64,000 bases of DNA from Roseovarius sp. Pro17 (GTDB taxonomy: Bacteria > Pseudomonadota > Alphaproteobacteria > Rhodobacterales > Rhodobacteraceae). The notes under the pieces were generated by a model. The model saw only the letters and a program-made list of their open reading frames with translations, did no database searches and was not told the origin of the DNA. Shown one piece after another: positions 7,724-16,506 of this stretch. The DNA is taken from the NCBI RefSeq assembly GCF_035599575.1, contig NZ_CP141179.1, forward strand, positions 3,571,001-3,635,000, read 5' to 3'. Made by a program: the position numbers and the translations under genes. The stretch's first letter is position 1, and every line of letters starts with the position of its first letter.

Positions 7724-9922
7724 CTATCTCTTGCGGCGCTTGACGTTGCCGCCTCTCTGACCCGGCCTGCCTGCGGTTGAGCGTCCGCGCGTCTTGCTGC
7801 CTGCCGCGACCGCCTCTTCGACTGCCGACTGGCGCACCAACGGGTCGTCCGAAATCGCCAGATCGACCGCCTCCAGCCTTTTCACCTCGTCGCGCAGACG
7901 GGCGGCCTCTTCGAATTCGAGGTTCTCGGCGGCCTTGCGCATGTCGACACGCAACCCGTCCAGATGCGCCGCCAGATTGGCACCATGCATCGGCTTGTCG
8001 ATCTTGGCGGTGACGCGGCTCATGTCGACGTCGCCCTTGTAAAGACCGGCAAGGATATCCTCGACGTTCTTCTTGACCGTGGCGGGGGTGATGCCGTGTT
8101 CCTTGTTATAGGCAATCTGCTTGTCCCGGCGTCGATCCGTCTCGCCAATCGCGCGCTCCATACTGCCGGTGATGCGGTCGGCATACATAATGACGCGGCC
8201 TTCGGCATTGCGCGCGGCGCGGCCGATGGTCTGGATCAGGGACGTTTCCGAGCGCAAGAAGCCCTCCTTGTCTGCATCGAGGATCGCGACCAGCCCACAT
8301 TCGGGAATATCCAGACCCTCGCGCAGCAGGTTGATCCCGATCAAGACGTCGAACGCACCCAGACGCAGGTCGCGCAGGATCTCGATCCGCTCGAGCGTGT
8401 CGATTTCCGAGTGCATGTAGCGCACCTTGATACCCTGCTCGTGCATGTACTCGGTCAGATCCTCGGACATGCGTTTCGTAAGGGTGGTGACCAACGTGCG
8501 AAATCCCGCGGCAGTGACGCGGCGCACCTCGTCGAGCAGATCGTCGACCTGCGTTTCCACCGGCCGGATTTCTACCATCGGATCCAGCAGGCCGGTGGGG
8601 CGAATGACCTGCTCGGTGAAAACGCCGCCGGTTTGCTCGATCTCCCACTTGGCAGGGGTCGCAGAAACAAACACTGACTGGGGCCGCATCGCATCCCATT
8701 CCTCGAACTTGAGGGGTCGGTTATCCATGCAGGACGGCAGGCGGAACCCATGCTCGGCCAGCGTGAATTTGCGGCGGTAGTCACCTTTGTACATGCCGCC
8801 GATCTGCGGGACGCTGACATGGGACTCATCCGCGAAAACGATGGCATTGTCGGGGATGAATTCAAACAGCGTCGGGGGTGGCTCGCCCGGTGCGCGTCCC
8901 GTCAGATAGCGCGAATAGTTCTCGATGCCGTTGCAAACGCCTGTTGCCTCCAGCATTTCCAGGTCGAAATTCGTGCGCTGCTCCAGCCGTTGCGCCTCTA
9001 GCAGCTTGCCCTCGCCGACCAGCTGGTCGAGCCGCATACGCAGCTCTTTGCGGATGCTGATAACGGCCTGCTTCATCGTCGGCTTGGGCGTGACATAGTG
9101 GCTGTTGGCGTAAACACGGATCTTGTCGAACGTGCCAGTTTTCTCGCCAGTGAGGGGATCGAATTCGATAATCGCCTCAAGCTCGTTGCCGAAAAAGCTG
9201 AGCCGCCACGCGCGATCCTCAAGGTGGGCCGGAAAGATTTCCAGCGAATCGCCCCGCACCCGGAAGCTGCCCCGCTGGAACGCGGCATCGTTGCGTTTGT
9301 ATTGCTGGGCGACCAGATCGGCCATCACCTGCCGCTGGTCGTAATCCGCGCCGACGACCAAATCCTGCGTCATGGCGCCATAGGTCTCGACGCTACCAAT
9401 ACCGTATATGCACGACACCGACGCCACGATGATCACATCGTCCCGCTCAAGCAGCGCGCGCGTGGCCGAGTGGCGCATCCGGTCGATCTGTTCGTTGATC
9501 TGGCTCTCCTTCTCGATGAAGGTGTCGCTGCGCGCGACGTAAGCCTCGGGCTGGTAATAATCGTAGAAACTGACGAAATATTCTACGGCGTTGTTGGGGA
9601 AAAATCCCTTGAACTCACCATAGAGCTGGGCCGCCAGCGTCTTGTTGGGGGCTAGAATGATGGCGGGGCGCTGTGTTTCCTCGATCACCATCGCCATGGT
9701 GTAGGTCTTGCCCGTTCCCGTCGCACCCAGCAGCACCTGATCGCGTTCGCCATCGCGGATCGCCTGACTGATCTCGGCGATGGCGGTGGGCTGATCGCCT
9801 GCAGGCTCGAATTCGCTGACCATCTCGAACCGCTTGCCACCTTCCAGCTTGAGGCGCTCACGCACGTCGGGCGCGGGATTGGACAGGACGGGGGGCTGGC
9901 TGTCGGAATGGGCGTAGGGCAT
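7724..9922 (-). CDS. uvrB: Excinuclease ABC subunit B
   Basis: This 732-aa UvrB is the DNA-damage verification helicase of nucleotide excision repair that loads onto DNA with UvrA and recruits UvrC. The Walker A motif is [14 protein letters not shown] (about residues 62-75), the beta-hairpin region lies around [11 protein letters not shown], and further motifs are FADESHVS and the domain 3 block [28 protein letters not shown] with QTIGRAARN. The C-terminal UVR motif is [28 protein letters not shown], and the extreme C-terminus is a basic tail ([24 protein letters not shown]). Its length is slightly above the E. coli protein because of N- and C-terminal extensions. No clear SOS box was recognised upstream. 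Confidence 0.97.
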   Translation of the reverse strand: MPYAHSDSQPPVLSNPAPDVRERLKLEGGKRFEMVSEFEPAGDQPTAIAEISQAIRDGERDQVLLGATGTGKTYTMAMVIEETQRPAIILAPNKTLAAQLYGEFKGFFPNNAVEYFVSFYDYYQPEAYVARSDTFIEKESQINEQIDRMRHSATRALLERDDVIIVASVSCIYGIGSVETYGAMTQDLVVGADYDQRQVMADLVAQQYKRNDAAFQRGSFRVRGDSLEIFPAHLEDRAWRLSFFGNELEAIIEFDPLTGEKTGTFDKIRVYANSHYVTPKPTMKQAVISIRKELRMRLDQLVGEGKLLEAQRLEQRTNFDLEMLEATGVCNGIENYSRYLTGRAPGEPPPTLFEFIPDNAIVFADESHVSVPQIGGMYKGDYRRKFTLAEHGFRLPSCMDNRPLKFEEWDAMRPQSVFVSATPAKWEIEQTGGVFTEQVIRPTGLLDPMVEIRPVETQVDDLLDEVRRVTAAGFRTLVTTLTKRMSEDLTEYMHEQGIKVRYMHSEIDTLERIEILRDLRLGAFDVLIGINLLREGLDIPECGLVAILDADKEGFLRSETSLIQTIGRAARNAEGRVIMYADRITGSMERAIGETDRRRDKQIAYNKEHGITPATVKKNVEDILAGLYKGDVDMSRVTAKIDKPMHGANLAAHLDGLRVDMRKAAENLEFEEAARLRDEVKRLEAVDLAISDDPLVRQSAVEEAVAAGSKTRGRSTAGRPGQRGGNVKRRKR

Positions 9923-10078
9923 TGCGGGCGTATCCTTCGGGGGCTTGGCTCACATTTGATACTTTTTCCCCGGCGTTCAACCCGCATGGTGCGATGCGCG
10001 GTGAGTCAAAACCGGTTTATCTGCGCAGATGCGCCATATACAGTCCCAGCCAGACACCTAGCCCGGATAAACCGCATC

Positions 10079-10954
10079 ATGCAGCTCGTTCTTCACGCAG
10101 GCGCCCACATCACCGACGAGGACCGCCTGCTGAAATGCCTGACGGCTAATAAACCGATGCTGGCCGAGCGTGGCACAGAGGTGCCCTACCCCAAGACATA
10201 CCGCCGCCTGTTGCGCGATATCCTGCACGCAGCTGTTCAGACCGGCATTGCCGACGACACGCGCGAGGTGCTGATGGACGCACTTTGTTTTGACGAGGCG
10301 CCGGGCCGGCTGATCCTGTCGAACCCCGGATTTTTCGGCACACCGAAAATGGCGGCTTCGGGCGGGGACTTCTACACCGCCGCAGCGGGGCGCACGCAGA
10401 TTTTCCGCGATATCTTCGCACGTGACGACATCGAACTGTTCTTTGCCATTTGCAACCCCGCCACCTTTCTGCCGGCGATCATGGCACAGACAAAATTCGA
10501 CAGCCTGCCGACCTATCTGGGCCGCACCGATCCGCGCGAAATGCGCTGGTCGGGCATGATCGAGCAGGTGCGCAGCGCAATCCCCGACATTCCGATCACC
10601 ATCTGGTGCAACGAAGATACGCCGCTGATCTGGGGACAAATCCTGCGCGAGATGGCAGGCATTGAGCCGGGTGTGCCGTTGACGGGCGAATATGCGCTAT
10701 TGCGCGAGATCATGACGCCAACCGGCATGACCCGCTTTGAGAGTTATTTGAAACAGCATCCCGGCATGACCGAGATGCAGAAGCGGCGCGTTATCTCGGC
10801 TTTTCTCGACAAGTTCGCCGACGAGGACGCCATCGAGGAAGAGCTGGACCTGCCCGGCTGGACCGACGATATGGTGAACGAGCTGACCGACCTCTACGAT
10901 GAGGACGTCTATCGCATCGGCCGCATCCCCGGCATCACGCTGATCGATCCCTGA
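10079..10954 (+). CDS. Uncharacterised protein with a sulfotransferase-like N-terminus
   Basis: This 291-aa soluble protein starts at ATG 10079 and is divergent from uvrB. The first residues, MQLVLHAGAHITDEDRLLKCL, resemble the beta-strand/P-loop opening of the sulfotransferase-like fold, where members usually read HxGxxKTGTT. Here the K-T-G residues are absent, so PAPS binding is doubtful. The rest has no motif I recognise; it is acidic near the C-terminus (FADEDAIEEELDL). Codon use matches neighbouring core genes, so it is probably native. The resemblance is my inference. Confidence 0.7.
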   Translation: MQLVLHAGAHITDEDRLLKCLTANKPMLAERGTEVPYPKTYRRLLRDILHAAVQTGIADDTREVLMDALCFDEAPGRLILSNPGFFGTPKMAASGGDFYTAAAGRTQIFRDIFARDDIELFFAICNPATFLPAIMAQTKFDSLPTYLGRTDPREMRWSGMIEQVRSAIPDIPITIWCNEDTPLIWGQILREMAGIEPGVPLTGEYALLREIMTPTGMTRFESYLKQHPGMTEMQKRRVISAFLDKFADEDAIEEELDLPGWTDDMVNELTDLYDEDVYRIGRIPGITLIDP

Positions 10955-11010
10955 TCGCGGCCTCTGCACGCTTGCCAAGCCTCCGGCGCCCTGCTAAATG
11001 CCGCGTCGGC

Positions 11011-11086
11011 GCCCCTATAGCTCAGCTGGTAGAGCAACTGATTTGTAATCAGTAGGTCCGCGGTTCGAGTCCGTGTGGGGGCACCA
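11011..11086 (+). tRNA. tRNA-Thr(TGT)
   Basis: This is a 76-nt cloverleaf with a CCA end encoded in the DNA. The acceptor pairs GCCCCTA with TGGGGGC, the D arm is GCTCAGCTGGTAGAGC, the anticodon stem ACTGA/TCAGT encloses the loop TTTGTAA (anticodon TGT, reading ACA), and the T arm contains GGTTCGAGTCC. Its 3' end is duplicated at 22694-22710, marking it as the integration site of the adjacent island. Confidence 0.95.
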
Positions 11087-11087
11087 T
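11071..11087 (+). repeat. attL: direct repeat at the tRNA-Thr 3' end
   Basis: CCGTGTGGGGGCACCAT is identical to 22694-22710. If one mismatch is allowed, identity continues through AAATCAT, giving 24 of 25 positions. It includes the tRNA acceptor 3' strand and CCA, so integration leaves the tRNA intact. Confidence 0.9.
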
Positions 11088-11255
11088 TAAATCATATATT
11101 TTCGATAAAAATCAAATATATATGTCGTAGACAAATGATTTTGTCCACCTCTTCATCCACCCTTCGTGAGGCCCACATGAGGATCGTCGCACGCAATACT
11201 CACTGACATCACATAGTGTGTCGCCTTCTCCTTGAACCTCTGCCATTATTCAAAC

Positions 11256-12341
11256 ATGACAAAATCGACTGAGCCTTCCGGGGAAACCTTAATTGACACA
11301 AAGCCACGCGCACGCAGCACCCCGTCCTCGACAGTCGGGCGAGGCAAAGCGATTACGCGTGCGGAACCACTCAAGCAAGATCGTTGGTCAGATGGACAAA
11401 CAACCCTAATTTTCGGGGATAGTCTTGTTCATTACGGTGATTGGGATGCGCCAGACTGCATTGTGTCAGATGGTGCATACGGAGTTCTTGGCTTCGAGGG
11501 CGACACATCTGATCATACAGGCATGCCAGAATGGTATGAGCCACATATAGCAGCTTGGTCAAAGCAAGCAAAACCCAGCACATCGCTTTGGTTTTGGAAC
11601 TCTGAGATAGGTTGGGCGACGGTTCATCCCATCCTTGAGCGTTATGGTTGGCGTTACGTGAATGCCAATATTTGGGATAAGGGCATCGGTCATATCGCAG
11701 GCAACGTAAACACGAAAAAGATTAGGCGCTTTCCGGTCGTATCAGAGGTCTGCGTTCAATACGTTCGTGAACCACAGATGAACGGTAGGCATATTAAGCT
11801 ATGGCTGCTTGATGAATGGAAGCGCACAGGCTTAAGTGTTCGGGAAGCTAACAAGGCATGCGGCGTAGCGGATGCTGCTACCAGAAAATACCTTGATCAA
11901 GGCCATCTTTGGTATTGGATGCCCTCCGACAAATTTCGGATGCTCGTAGAGTACGCCAACGCCAACGGAAAGCCAGACGGGCGTCCATACTTCTCTCAAG
12001 ATGGAGAAAGCCCAATGACGTCTGACGACTGGGAGACAACACGCTCGTTTTTTGCTTGCCCACACGGATTAACTAACGTCTGGAGCCGTCCAGCCCTTCG
12101 CGGTCCCGAAAGGATTAAGACTAATGGAACATCTGGGAGGGCAGTTCACTTAAACCAAAAACCGCTTGATCTTATGTCGAGAACCATCGAAGCGACGACG
12201 AGAGAGGGTGATGTAGTATGGGAGCCCTTCGGAGGTTTGTTCTCGGCGTCTGTGGCGGCTCGGCGATTAAAACGGAGATCATTCTCTGCCGAGATTGATC
12301 CTACATATTTCCATTATGGGTTGGATCGGATCACTCAATAA
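11256..12341 (+). CDS. Type II DNA methyltransferase (beta-class, N4/N6 amino)
   Basis: This 361-aa site-specific DNA methyltransferase has SDGAYG at about residues 71-76 in the position of catalytic motif IV (DPPY/SPPY-like) and VWEPFGGLFSAS at about 321-332 as the SAM-binding motif I. LNQKPLDLMSRTIEATTREGD just before motif I is motif X. This IV-before-I order is that of the beta class. A central stretch (VREANKACGVADAATRKYL) looks like a helix-turn-helix and is probably part of target recognition. I prefer ATG 11256 to a TTG eight codons upstream. It is convergent with, and overlaps by 11 bp, the candidate restriction enzyme gene. The recognition sequence cannot be inferred. Confidence 0.87.
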   Translation: MTKSTEPSGETLIDTKPRARSTPSSTVGRGKAITRAEPLKQDRWSDGQTTLIFGDSLVHYGDWDAPDCIVSDGAYGVLGFEGDTSDHTGMPEWYEPHIAAWSKQAKPSTSLWFWNSEIGWATVHPILERYGWRYVNANIWDKGIGHIAGNVNTKKIRRFPVVSEVCVQYVREPQMNGRHIKLWLLDEWKRTGLSVREANKACGVADAATRKYLDQGHLWYWMPSDKFRMLVEYANANGKPDGRPYFSQDGESPMTSDDWETTRSFFACPHGLTNVWSRPALRGPERIKTNGTSGRAVHLNQKPLDLMSRTIEATTREGDVVWEPFGGLFSASVAARRLKRRSFSAEIDPTYFHYGLDRITQ

Positions 12342-13254
12342 GTTGATCAGCGTCCACGTCCCTAACTCCGAGCCGCACTTCTAATTCGCGTTTTATCCTT
12401 GCATCATCGTTGCTGCGGAAAAGGCGGCCCCATCCTTTCGCCGTCATACCTTTAAATTTAGTGTTCAGGACGCGCGTTTTGAAATCTTCGAGCCCAGGGT
12501 GCACAATCCGATCCATCTTGGCGTAATTTGTGTCCAGTCGATATGGGAGCATCGCAACCAGCTCCCGCAATTTTGCTTGGTATTCGGGAGATGGGCTGTA
12601 TTTCCTGCTATCAGACCCCCAGCTGTCGAGTAGCTTTTCAGCTTTGGCAAGCAAGTCTCTATCCAAGGTCTGAACCTTATATCCGTTAGTGTTTGTCTGC
12701 TGGAGATTGCTGGTCCGTGCAGATGTGTTTTCCGGCTCCAGCACAATGTAGTCGGGAGGATTGTGATAATGATTATCACGAGACTCCGCTACCGATCGAC
12801 CTGAGACGATGACTACATCGACAATTTGGGGCTTTCCAAAAAGTATGTGCTCAGGCAGCCAAGCAAGCAGGCATACCTGAGTGTTGTCATCTGCAAAGTG
12901 GTTTTGACTATCTTTGAAACGGGCAGTGATCTCCGTCGATAGAGGGAACCAAGCCTTGATCTCAAACCCGGGCTGTGGCGTTACGCCGTCAAATACTGCG
13001 TCTGGGAAACCCGGGTCCTGCCTACGCCATGTTCCTTGCCCGTCAAACTCCTCCTGATCGTCGAGGTATTCCACCACGTTAAATTCAATCAGGTTGCCAA
13101 GTATAGGAGACAGTTTAGAAATGATTTTCGATAGGTTAACTGCGGCTTCAGGGGAAACCGGGGGCTCAACTGTTAAGACGTCAAAACGGTGCCCAGCCAA
13201 TTCCTTCAGGTGTTCACCTGCAATACGTAATACATCGTTGGTGTCGAGAGTCAT
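12331..13254 (-). CDS. Probable type II restriction endonuclease (PD-(D/E)XK)
   Basis: This 307-aa soluble protein has a PD-(D/E)XK-like core: Pro84-Asp85 in DPGFPDAVFDG, then Glu98-Ile-Lys100 in PGFEIKAW, 13 residues later. Preceding helices and a following strand-rich region (VCLLAWLPEHILF, VDVVIVSGRSV) fit this nuclease fold. The assignment rests mainly on its tail-to-tail pairing with the methyltransferase gene, the classic restriction-modification arrangement. No controller (C) protein gene is present. Expression order after entry into a new host must therefore depend on promoter strength. A+T content is higher than in the chromosome. Confidence 0.72.
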   Translation of the reverse strand: MTLDTNDVLRIAGEHLKELAGHRFDVLTVEPPVSPEAAVNLSKIISKLSPILGNLIEFNVVEYLDDQEEFDGQGTWRRQDPGFPDAVFDGVTPQPGFEIKAWFPLSTEITARFKDSQNHFADDNTQVCLLAWLPEHILFGKPQIVDVVIVSGRSVAESRDNHYHNPPDYIVLEPENTSARTSNLQQTNTNGYKVQTLDRDLLAKAEKLLDSWGSDSRKYSPSPEYQAKLRELVAMLPYRLDTNYAKMDRIVHPGLEDFKTRVLNTKFKGMTAKGWGRLFRSNDDARIKRELEVRLGVRDVDADQLIE

Positions 13255-13390
13255 TTCTTACTGCCCATAACTATTTTTCTTGGGGTCTATCCTCTTAACC
13301 GAGCCTAGTCGAGACGCACTATTGGTTCAGCATCAACTCGCAAAGTAATATCGCTCCGCCTCCAAATTCTACCAATAGCCCTTGCCCCCG

Positions 13391-13486
13391 TGAGACATGC
13401 CGTCAGCGATAAAAGCCCTGTCCCATATACATATATCCTTGCTTTTGAGACAACTGTGTCTCATAATTATAGATATCAATGAGACA
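13391..13486. promoter_or_regulatory. Candidate resolvase-binding (res/operator) sites
   Basis: The 7-mer TGAGACA occurs at 13391-13397, 13446-13452 and 13480-13486. It occurs inverted as TGTCTCA at 13457-13463 and, with one mismatch, as TGTCCCA at 13419-13425. The pair 13446/13463 forms a perfect 7-bp inverted repeat with a 4-nt spacer; the pair 13391/13425 spans 35 bp, the size of a res subsite. All lie just upstream of the serine resolvase gene, where autoregulatory res sites are usual. Confidence 0.5.
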
Positions 13487-13496
13487 GGTGGCGCGA

Positions 13497-14069
13497 ATGC
13501 TGATCGGCTATGCAAGGACTTCAACAATTGACCAGAAAGCGGGTTTGGATACCCAGCTGGAAGAACTCAAAAAGATTGGGTGCGATAAGATATTCGAGGA
13601 GCAGGTGTCCTCGGTCGATATCGAAGCCCGGACCCAACTCGCTGCAACTCTGGACTTCATCAGAGAAGGCGACACGCTGGTCGTGACGAGACTAGACCGG
13701 CTGGCACGCTCCGTCAGCCACCTCATGAAAATTTTGGATGACCTCACGGCAAAGTCGGCACATCTGCGGATATTGGGGCTGGGGATAGATACCGCCGGGC
13801 CGACAGGCAAGCTGATCCTGACGGTTCTAGGGGGCATGGCTGAGTTTGAGCGGGGGATCATGCTGGAGCGGCAACGAGAAGGCATCGCCAAGGCTAAGGC
13901 GGCTGGGAAATACAAGGGTCGAGCCCCCACGGCGCGCGCCAAGTCGAAGGAGGTAATCGCTTTACACGCTGCGGGCACGGGAAAGACCGAGATCGCAAAA
14001 CAAGTTGGGATTGGCCGGGCGTCTGTTTATCGCATCATCAACGCGCATGAAGCTGGCGCGGAGGGGTGA
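13497..14069 (+). CDS. Serine site-specific recombinase (resolvase/invertase)
   Basis: This 190-aa protein of the Tn3-resolvase/Pin family has a catalytic Ser9 in MLIGYARTS. The conserved VTRLDRLARS block (about residues 62-71) supplies the active-site arginines. LTVLGGMAEFERGIMLERQREGIAKAKAAGKYKGR is the long E helix and linker. A C-terminal helix-turn-helix (AAGTGKTEIAKQVGIGRASVYRII) binds the site. I chose ATG 13497, 5 nt after an AGGTGG ribosome-binding site; ATG 13479 is also possible but has none. It could resolve island multimers or invert or exchange segments, and probably represses itself through the upstream repeats. Confidence 0.92.
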   Translation: MLIGYARTSTIDQKAGLDTQLEELKKIGCDKIFEEQVSSVDIEARTQLAATLDFIREGDTLVVTRLDRLARSVSHLMKILDDLTAKSAHLRILGLGIDTAGPTGKLILTVLGGMAEFERGIMLERQREGIAKAKAAGKYKGRAPTARAKSKEVIALHAAGTGKTEIAKQVGIGRASVYRIINAHEAGAEG

Positions 14070-14085
14070 AATGTCGGCTTGAGCA

Positions 14086-14103
14086 GATGAACTCAAGTGC
14101 ACC
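14086..14103 (+). repeat. Boundary near-palindrome, copy 1
   Basis: GATGAACTCAAGTGCACC lies between the resolvase gene and the small 103-aa gene. It belongs to a family of five island sites with core TGAACTYRAGTKCA. Confidence 0.6.
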
Positions 14104-14136
14104 ACCTGCGCCACCGATCATCTGGCGGCTTTTAGG

Positions 14137-14448
14137 ATGGGCGGGAAGGCACAGGAGATATCCGACGACTTCCACACACCCGAAGAACTCCAAGACCTTC
14201 TAGAACGGATAGGCATGCGGCTCCATGCCAAGAACCGCATCGCGGGCGGTGAGAGCGTGTTCCTCTGGCACTTGGCAGAGACGCTTCGGGCAACCGGGCG
14301 TATGGCTGTAGCAAAAACCTATGATCCTGAACTAGGGGGCAAGTTTGAGGATGAGTATGAGCCGGGGAGTATCCCGAATGGAGACCGTCTGAAACACTTC
14401 ATGGCAACGCTGAAGAATGAGATGGCACAAGATAGCGACAATCGGTGA
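14137..14448 (+). CDS. Hypothetical 103-aa island protein
   Basis: This small soluble, charged protein starts at ATG 14137 and has no family I recognise. It contains TPEELQDLLERIGMRLHAKNRIAGG and a C-terminal RLKHFMATLKNEMAQDSDNR helix. Its TGA stop is the first codon of the second copy of the boundary palindrome, and the first copy lies 34 bp before its start, so it forms a gene flanked by direct repeats. Codon use is compatible with expression, but similarity evidence is lacking. Confidence 0.5.
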   Translation: MGGKAQEISDDFHTPEELQDLLERIGMRLHAKNRIAGGESVFLWHLAETLRATGRMAVAKTYDPELGGKFEDEYEPGSIPNGDRLKHFMATLKNEMAQDSDNR

Positions 14449-14461
14449 ACTCAAGTGCACT
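14444..14461 (+). repeat. Boundary near-palindrome, copy 2
   Basis: GGTGAACTCAAGTGCACT begins on the stop codon of the 103-aa gene. It shares 16 of 18 bases with copy 1, in the same orientation. Confidence 0.6.
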
Positions 14462-14808
14462 GGCTTTATTAAATCCCTTCTGGCCGGGTTCTGGACGAGA
14501 AGCCGATTTCCGGGGATCAGCGGGTCTCGCCAAATTTGCGTAGCACGCCATGGCTTAAGCTGCCGAGCACATCGAAATTCCTTCAGTGGAGCAGACCTTC
14601 GCTGTGCGCTTTACCGATGACCACTGAGCGGGACTTTTCAGCCATTCGCTGCGCGTTCACCCTAGGTCTGGTTTTAATAAATTGATATTTGCAGACCTGA
14701 GTTTTCATGTAGAATTGCCATGCGGTACAGGCTGGGAAGTTGATGGCCGCAAACGGAATGACAGTATGTCTCCCCCCGGGGTAGTTCATTTTCAGAAAAG
14801 GCTTCTTC
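14462..14808. other. Gene-poor stretch upstream of the secreted-protein gene
   Basis: There is no credible reading frame on either strand; a minus-strand frame (14583-14810) has unconvincing composition. The stretch is A+T-rich towards 14660-14720 and ends with an AAGG ribosome-binding site before ATG 14809. It probably holds the promoter of the next two genes. Confidence 0.5.
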
Positions 14809-15384
14809 ATGCGTTATGATAACAAACCTTTGGCCCAAGCCATTTCGCTGTGTTGTGCTCTTCTACTTCCAGTTTTGGCCACCGCTCAAACAGCGTCTGA
14901 GCGAGCAGCGGAAGTTTCAGGGGAGGATTTTGTCAAGGCGTTTCTTGGTAATTGCGCACAAAATGCGGGTAACTTTGCTATAGTCATAGCAGCCGCAGAA
15001 GCACTTGGTTTTTCTGACTTACCAGAGGAGATGAAGCCACTACTTGCCCCTCAAGACCCACGCGCTGAATTTGTTGGTTACTACGCTCAATCAGGCGACG
15101 GCGCCCCATACTTTTTAGGTGTCGCAAAGGGCGATTTGGACGGTCGATCTTTTACAATATGCTCCATCGCTAACCCGTACATCGAAACCGCCCAAGTCGT
15201 TTCTGCTCTAGAGAAATTTGCGGACATAGACGATCCAAGTCATGATGAGTCAGCAATGGGGCAGAGATATAGAGTTTGGTTTGTCGATGAGTGGTCGGAA
15301 GATGCATTTATCTCGCTGACAGATGCTGAACCGATGGGTTACGGTGGTGCGACACTTGCCATTTCAGCCCCTTCAATAAATTAA
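14809..15384 (+). CDS. Exported hypothetical protein
   Basis: This 191-aa protein has a clear Sec signal peptide (AISLCCALLLPVLATAQTAS, predicted cleavage after ATA near residue 26). The mature part is acidic, with FLGNCAQNAGNFAIVIAAAEALGF and a later ICSIANPY, so one disulfide between the two cysteines is possible. Repeated island genes of similar style (see 17746-18243) also encode small acidic exported proteins with paired cysteines. No family or function is recognised. A membrane protein gene follows 31 bp downstream. Confidence 0.7.
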   Translation: MRYDNKPLAQAISLCCALLLPVLATAQTASERAAEVSGEDFVKAFLGNCAQNAGNFAIVIAAAEALGFSDLPEEMKPLLAPQDPRAEFVGYYAQSGDGAPYFLGVAKGDLDGRSFTICSIANPYIETAQVVSALEKFADIDDPSHDESAMGQRYRVWFVDEWSEDAFISLTDAEPMGYGGATLAISAPSIN

Positions 15385-15415
15385 ATAACCTCGCATAAGC
15401 AAAAGGGTACAAAGC

Positions 15416-15763
15416 TTGATATTTCTCTTCATTGGAATGATCGCAAGCGGAATTTCAGCCCGCATCACGCTCTTGAGCCACAGGGGAGGATGGTTCTTAG
15501 AGGATCAGGCCAGAAAGTCCTCAGGGATGGTCATTTTTGATCTGATAGGAACTGTTTCTGGGATAGCTGCCTTCATCATCAGCTTTTTCCTATTTGACTG
15601 GTGTTGGCCGTTGATCGCACTTGCACTGGGGTACTGGTTCATTGCTCCATTTGTCGTTACACGAAACAGCTACGCCTTCTTCTATCAAACTCAGTTTGTG
15701 ACAGCGCTGGTTGCGCTAGGTTGTTCTGTCGCAATCTGTGGGATCTATTTCGAGATATTCTAG
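15416..15763 (+). CDS. Small integral membrane protein, unknown
   Basis: This 115-aa protein has about four hydrophobic segments (LFIGMIASGISA, VIFDLIGTVSGIAAFIISFFLF, WPLIALALGYWFIAPFVV, FVTALVALGCSVAICGIYF). The likely start is TTG 15416, 9 nt after an AAGGG ribosome-binding site; ATG 15437 would remove part of the first segment. It lies in tandem with the exported protein gene, so the two may act together at the envelope. It is paralleled by another exported plus membrane pair at 17746-18608. Confidence 0.6.
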   Translation: MIFLFIGMIASGISARITLLSHRGGWFLEDQARKSSGMVIFDLIGTVSGIAAFIISFFLFDWCWPLIALALGYWFIAPFVVTRNSYAFFYQTQFVTALVALGCSVAICGIYFEIF

Positions 15764-16186
15764 ATCATCTTATTGTCGCGCTGCCTCCTACCCTACAAGA
15801 TGCGCCATTGACTGACATGCGGTTAAGCTGATGTTCAGAGAAGTCGCAACATCGGTAAGTTTGGGCTCGAAGCTGACATCCGCTGGTGGCATCATCAACG
15901 GCGGCTATGCGGGAAAAAATTGCCGTCGGATTGAGAGAAAAGATCCGCATACAAGTCCGCGATAGGTTCAACCTCTCGGCGAAGGATGTTGGACGTGCGG
16001 ATCTTCGATCCAAAACTGCCATCGTGTTAATCAATGATCTACATAATTTTTTGGTGAATTGCGTCGCTAGAGTACTCAATTTTGCCACGAAATCAGTGTC
16101 AGCGTCTGAGCATTTACAGGCTGAGTATCGTAGGCGATGAACAAACACACTTGCCTTATGTTCACCTTTAGTTCTACCCATACCGG
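15764..16186. other. Intergenic region with no convincing gene
   Basis: Two overlapping frames on opposite strands (plus 15886-16140, minus 15765-16205) are open, but neither has a clear ribosome-binding site, recognisable motif or decisive composition. The plus frame contains MREKIAVGLREKIRIQVRDRFNLS and could be a small protein. I leave the region unassigned. Confidence 0.4.
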
Positions 16187-16501
16187 ATGCCAGCCGCTTA
16201 CCCATCCGCTAGCCGTCAACGCAATCGCCTGATGCGTGATGCGGCCCAATCAGGCCAGATGCTGACAATGCGCTGCGGCCACTGCCGCCGATCCGTCAAC
16301 TTCTGGGCTAGCGACCTGGTAAAGGTCGTCGGCCCGCTGCACGAGATCCATGTTCCACCGTTCGCCTGTTCACGATGCCGCACCAAGGAATATATCCGGA
16401 TAGAGTGGCGCGTACCGCCTGCATCCGCGCTTGATGATTTGACTGTTAGACGCCCAGTAAAGCAGATTACCAAATGGGTGTGGGCAGACGAAAAGGCTTA
16501 G
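16187..16501 (+). CDS. Zinc-ribbon hypothetical protein
   Basis: This 104-aa basic protein has two CxxC knuckles, MRCGHCRRSV (about residues 29-38) and FACSRCRTKEYIRI (about 59-72), suggesting a zinc ribbon. It lies 5 bp upstream of the SRAP gene on the same strand, so the two are almost certainly co-transcribed. Small zinc-ribbon partners of SRAP genes occur in alphaproteobacterial islands, but this protein's role is unknown; nucleic-acid binding would be a reasonable guess. Confidence 0.7.
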   Translation: MPAAYPSASRQRNRLMRDAAQSGQMLTMRCGHCRRSVNFWASDLVKVVGPLHEIHVPPFACSRCRTKEYIRIEWRVPPASALDDLTVRRPVKQITKWVWADEKA

Positions 16502-16506
16502 GCAAC

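Noticed and set aside
14583..14810. 75-aa minus-strand frame upstream of the exported protein
   Set aside because: It overlaps the promoter and start of the convincing plus-strand gene and has no family features.
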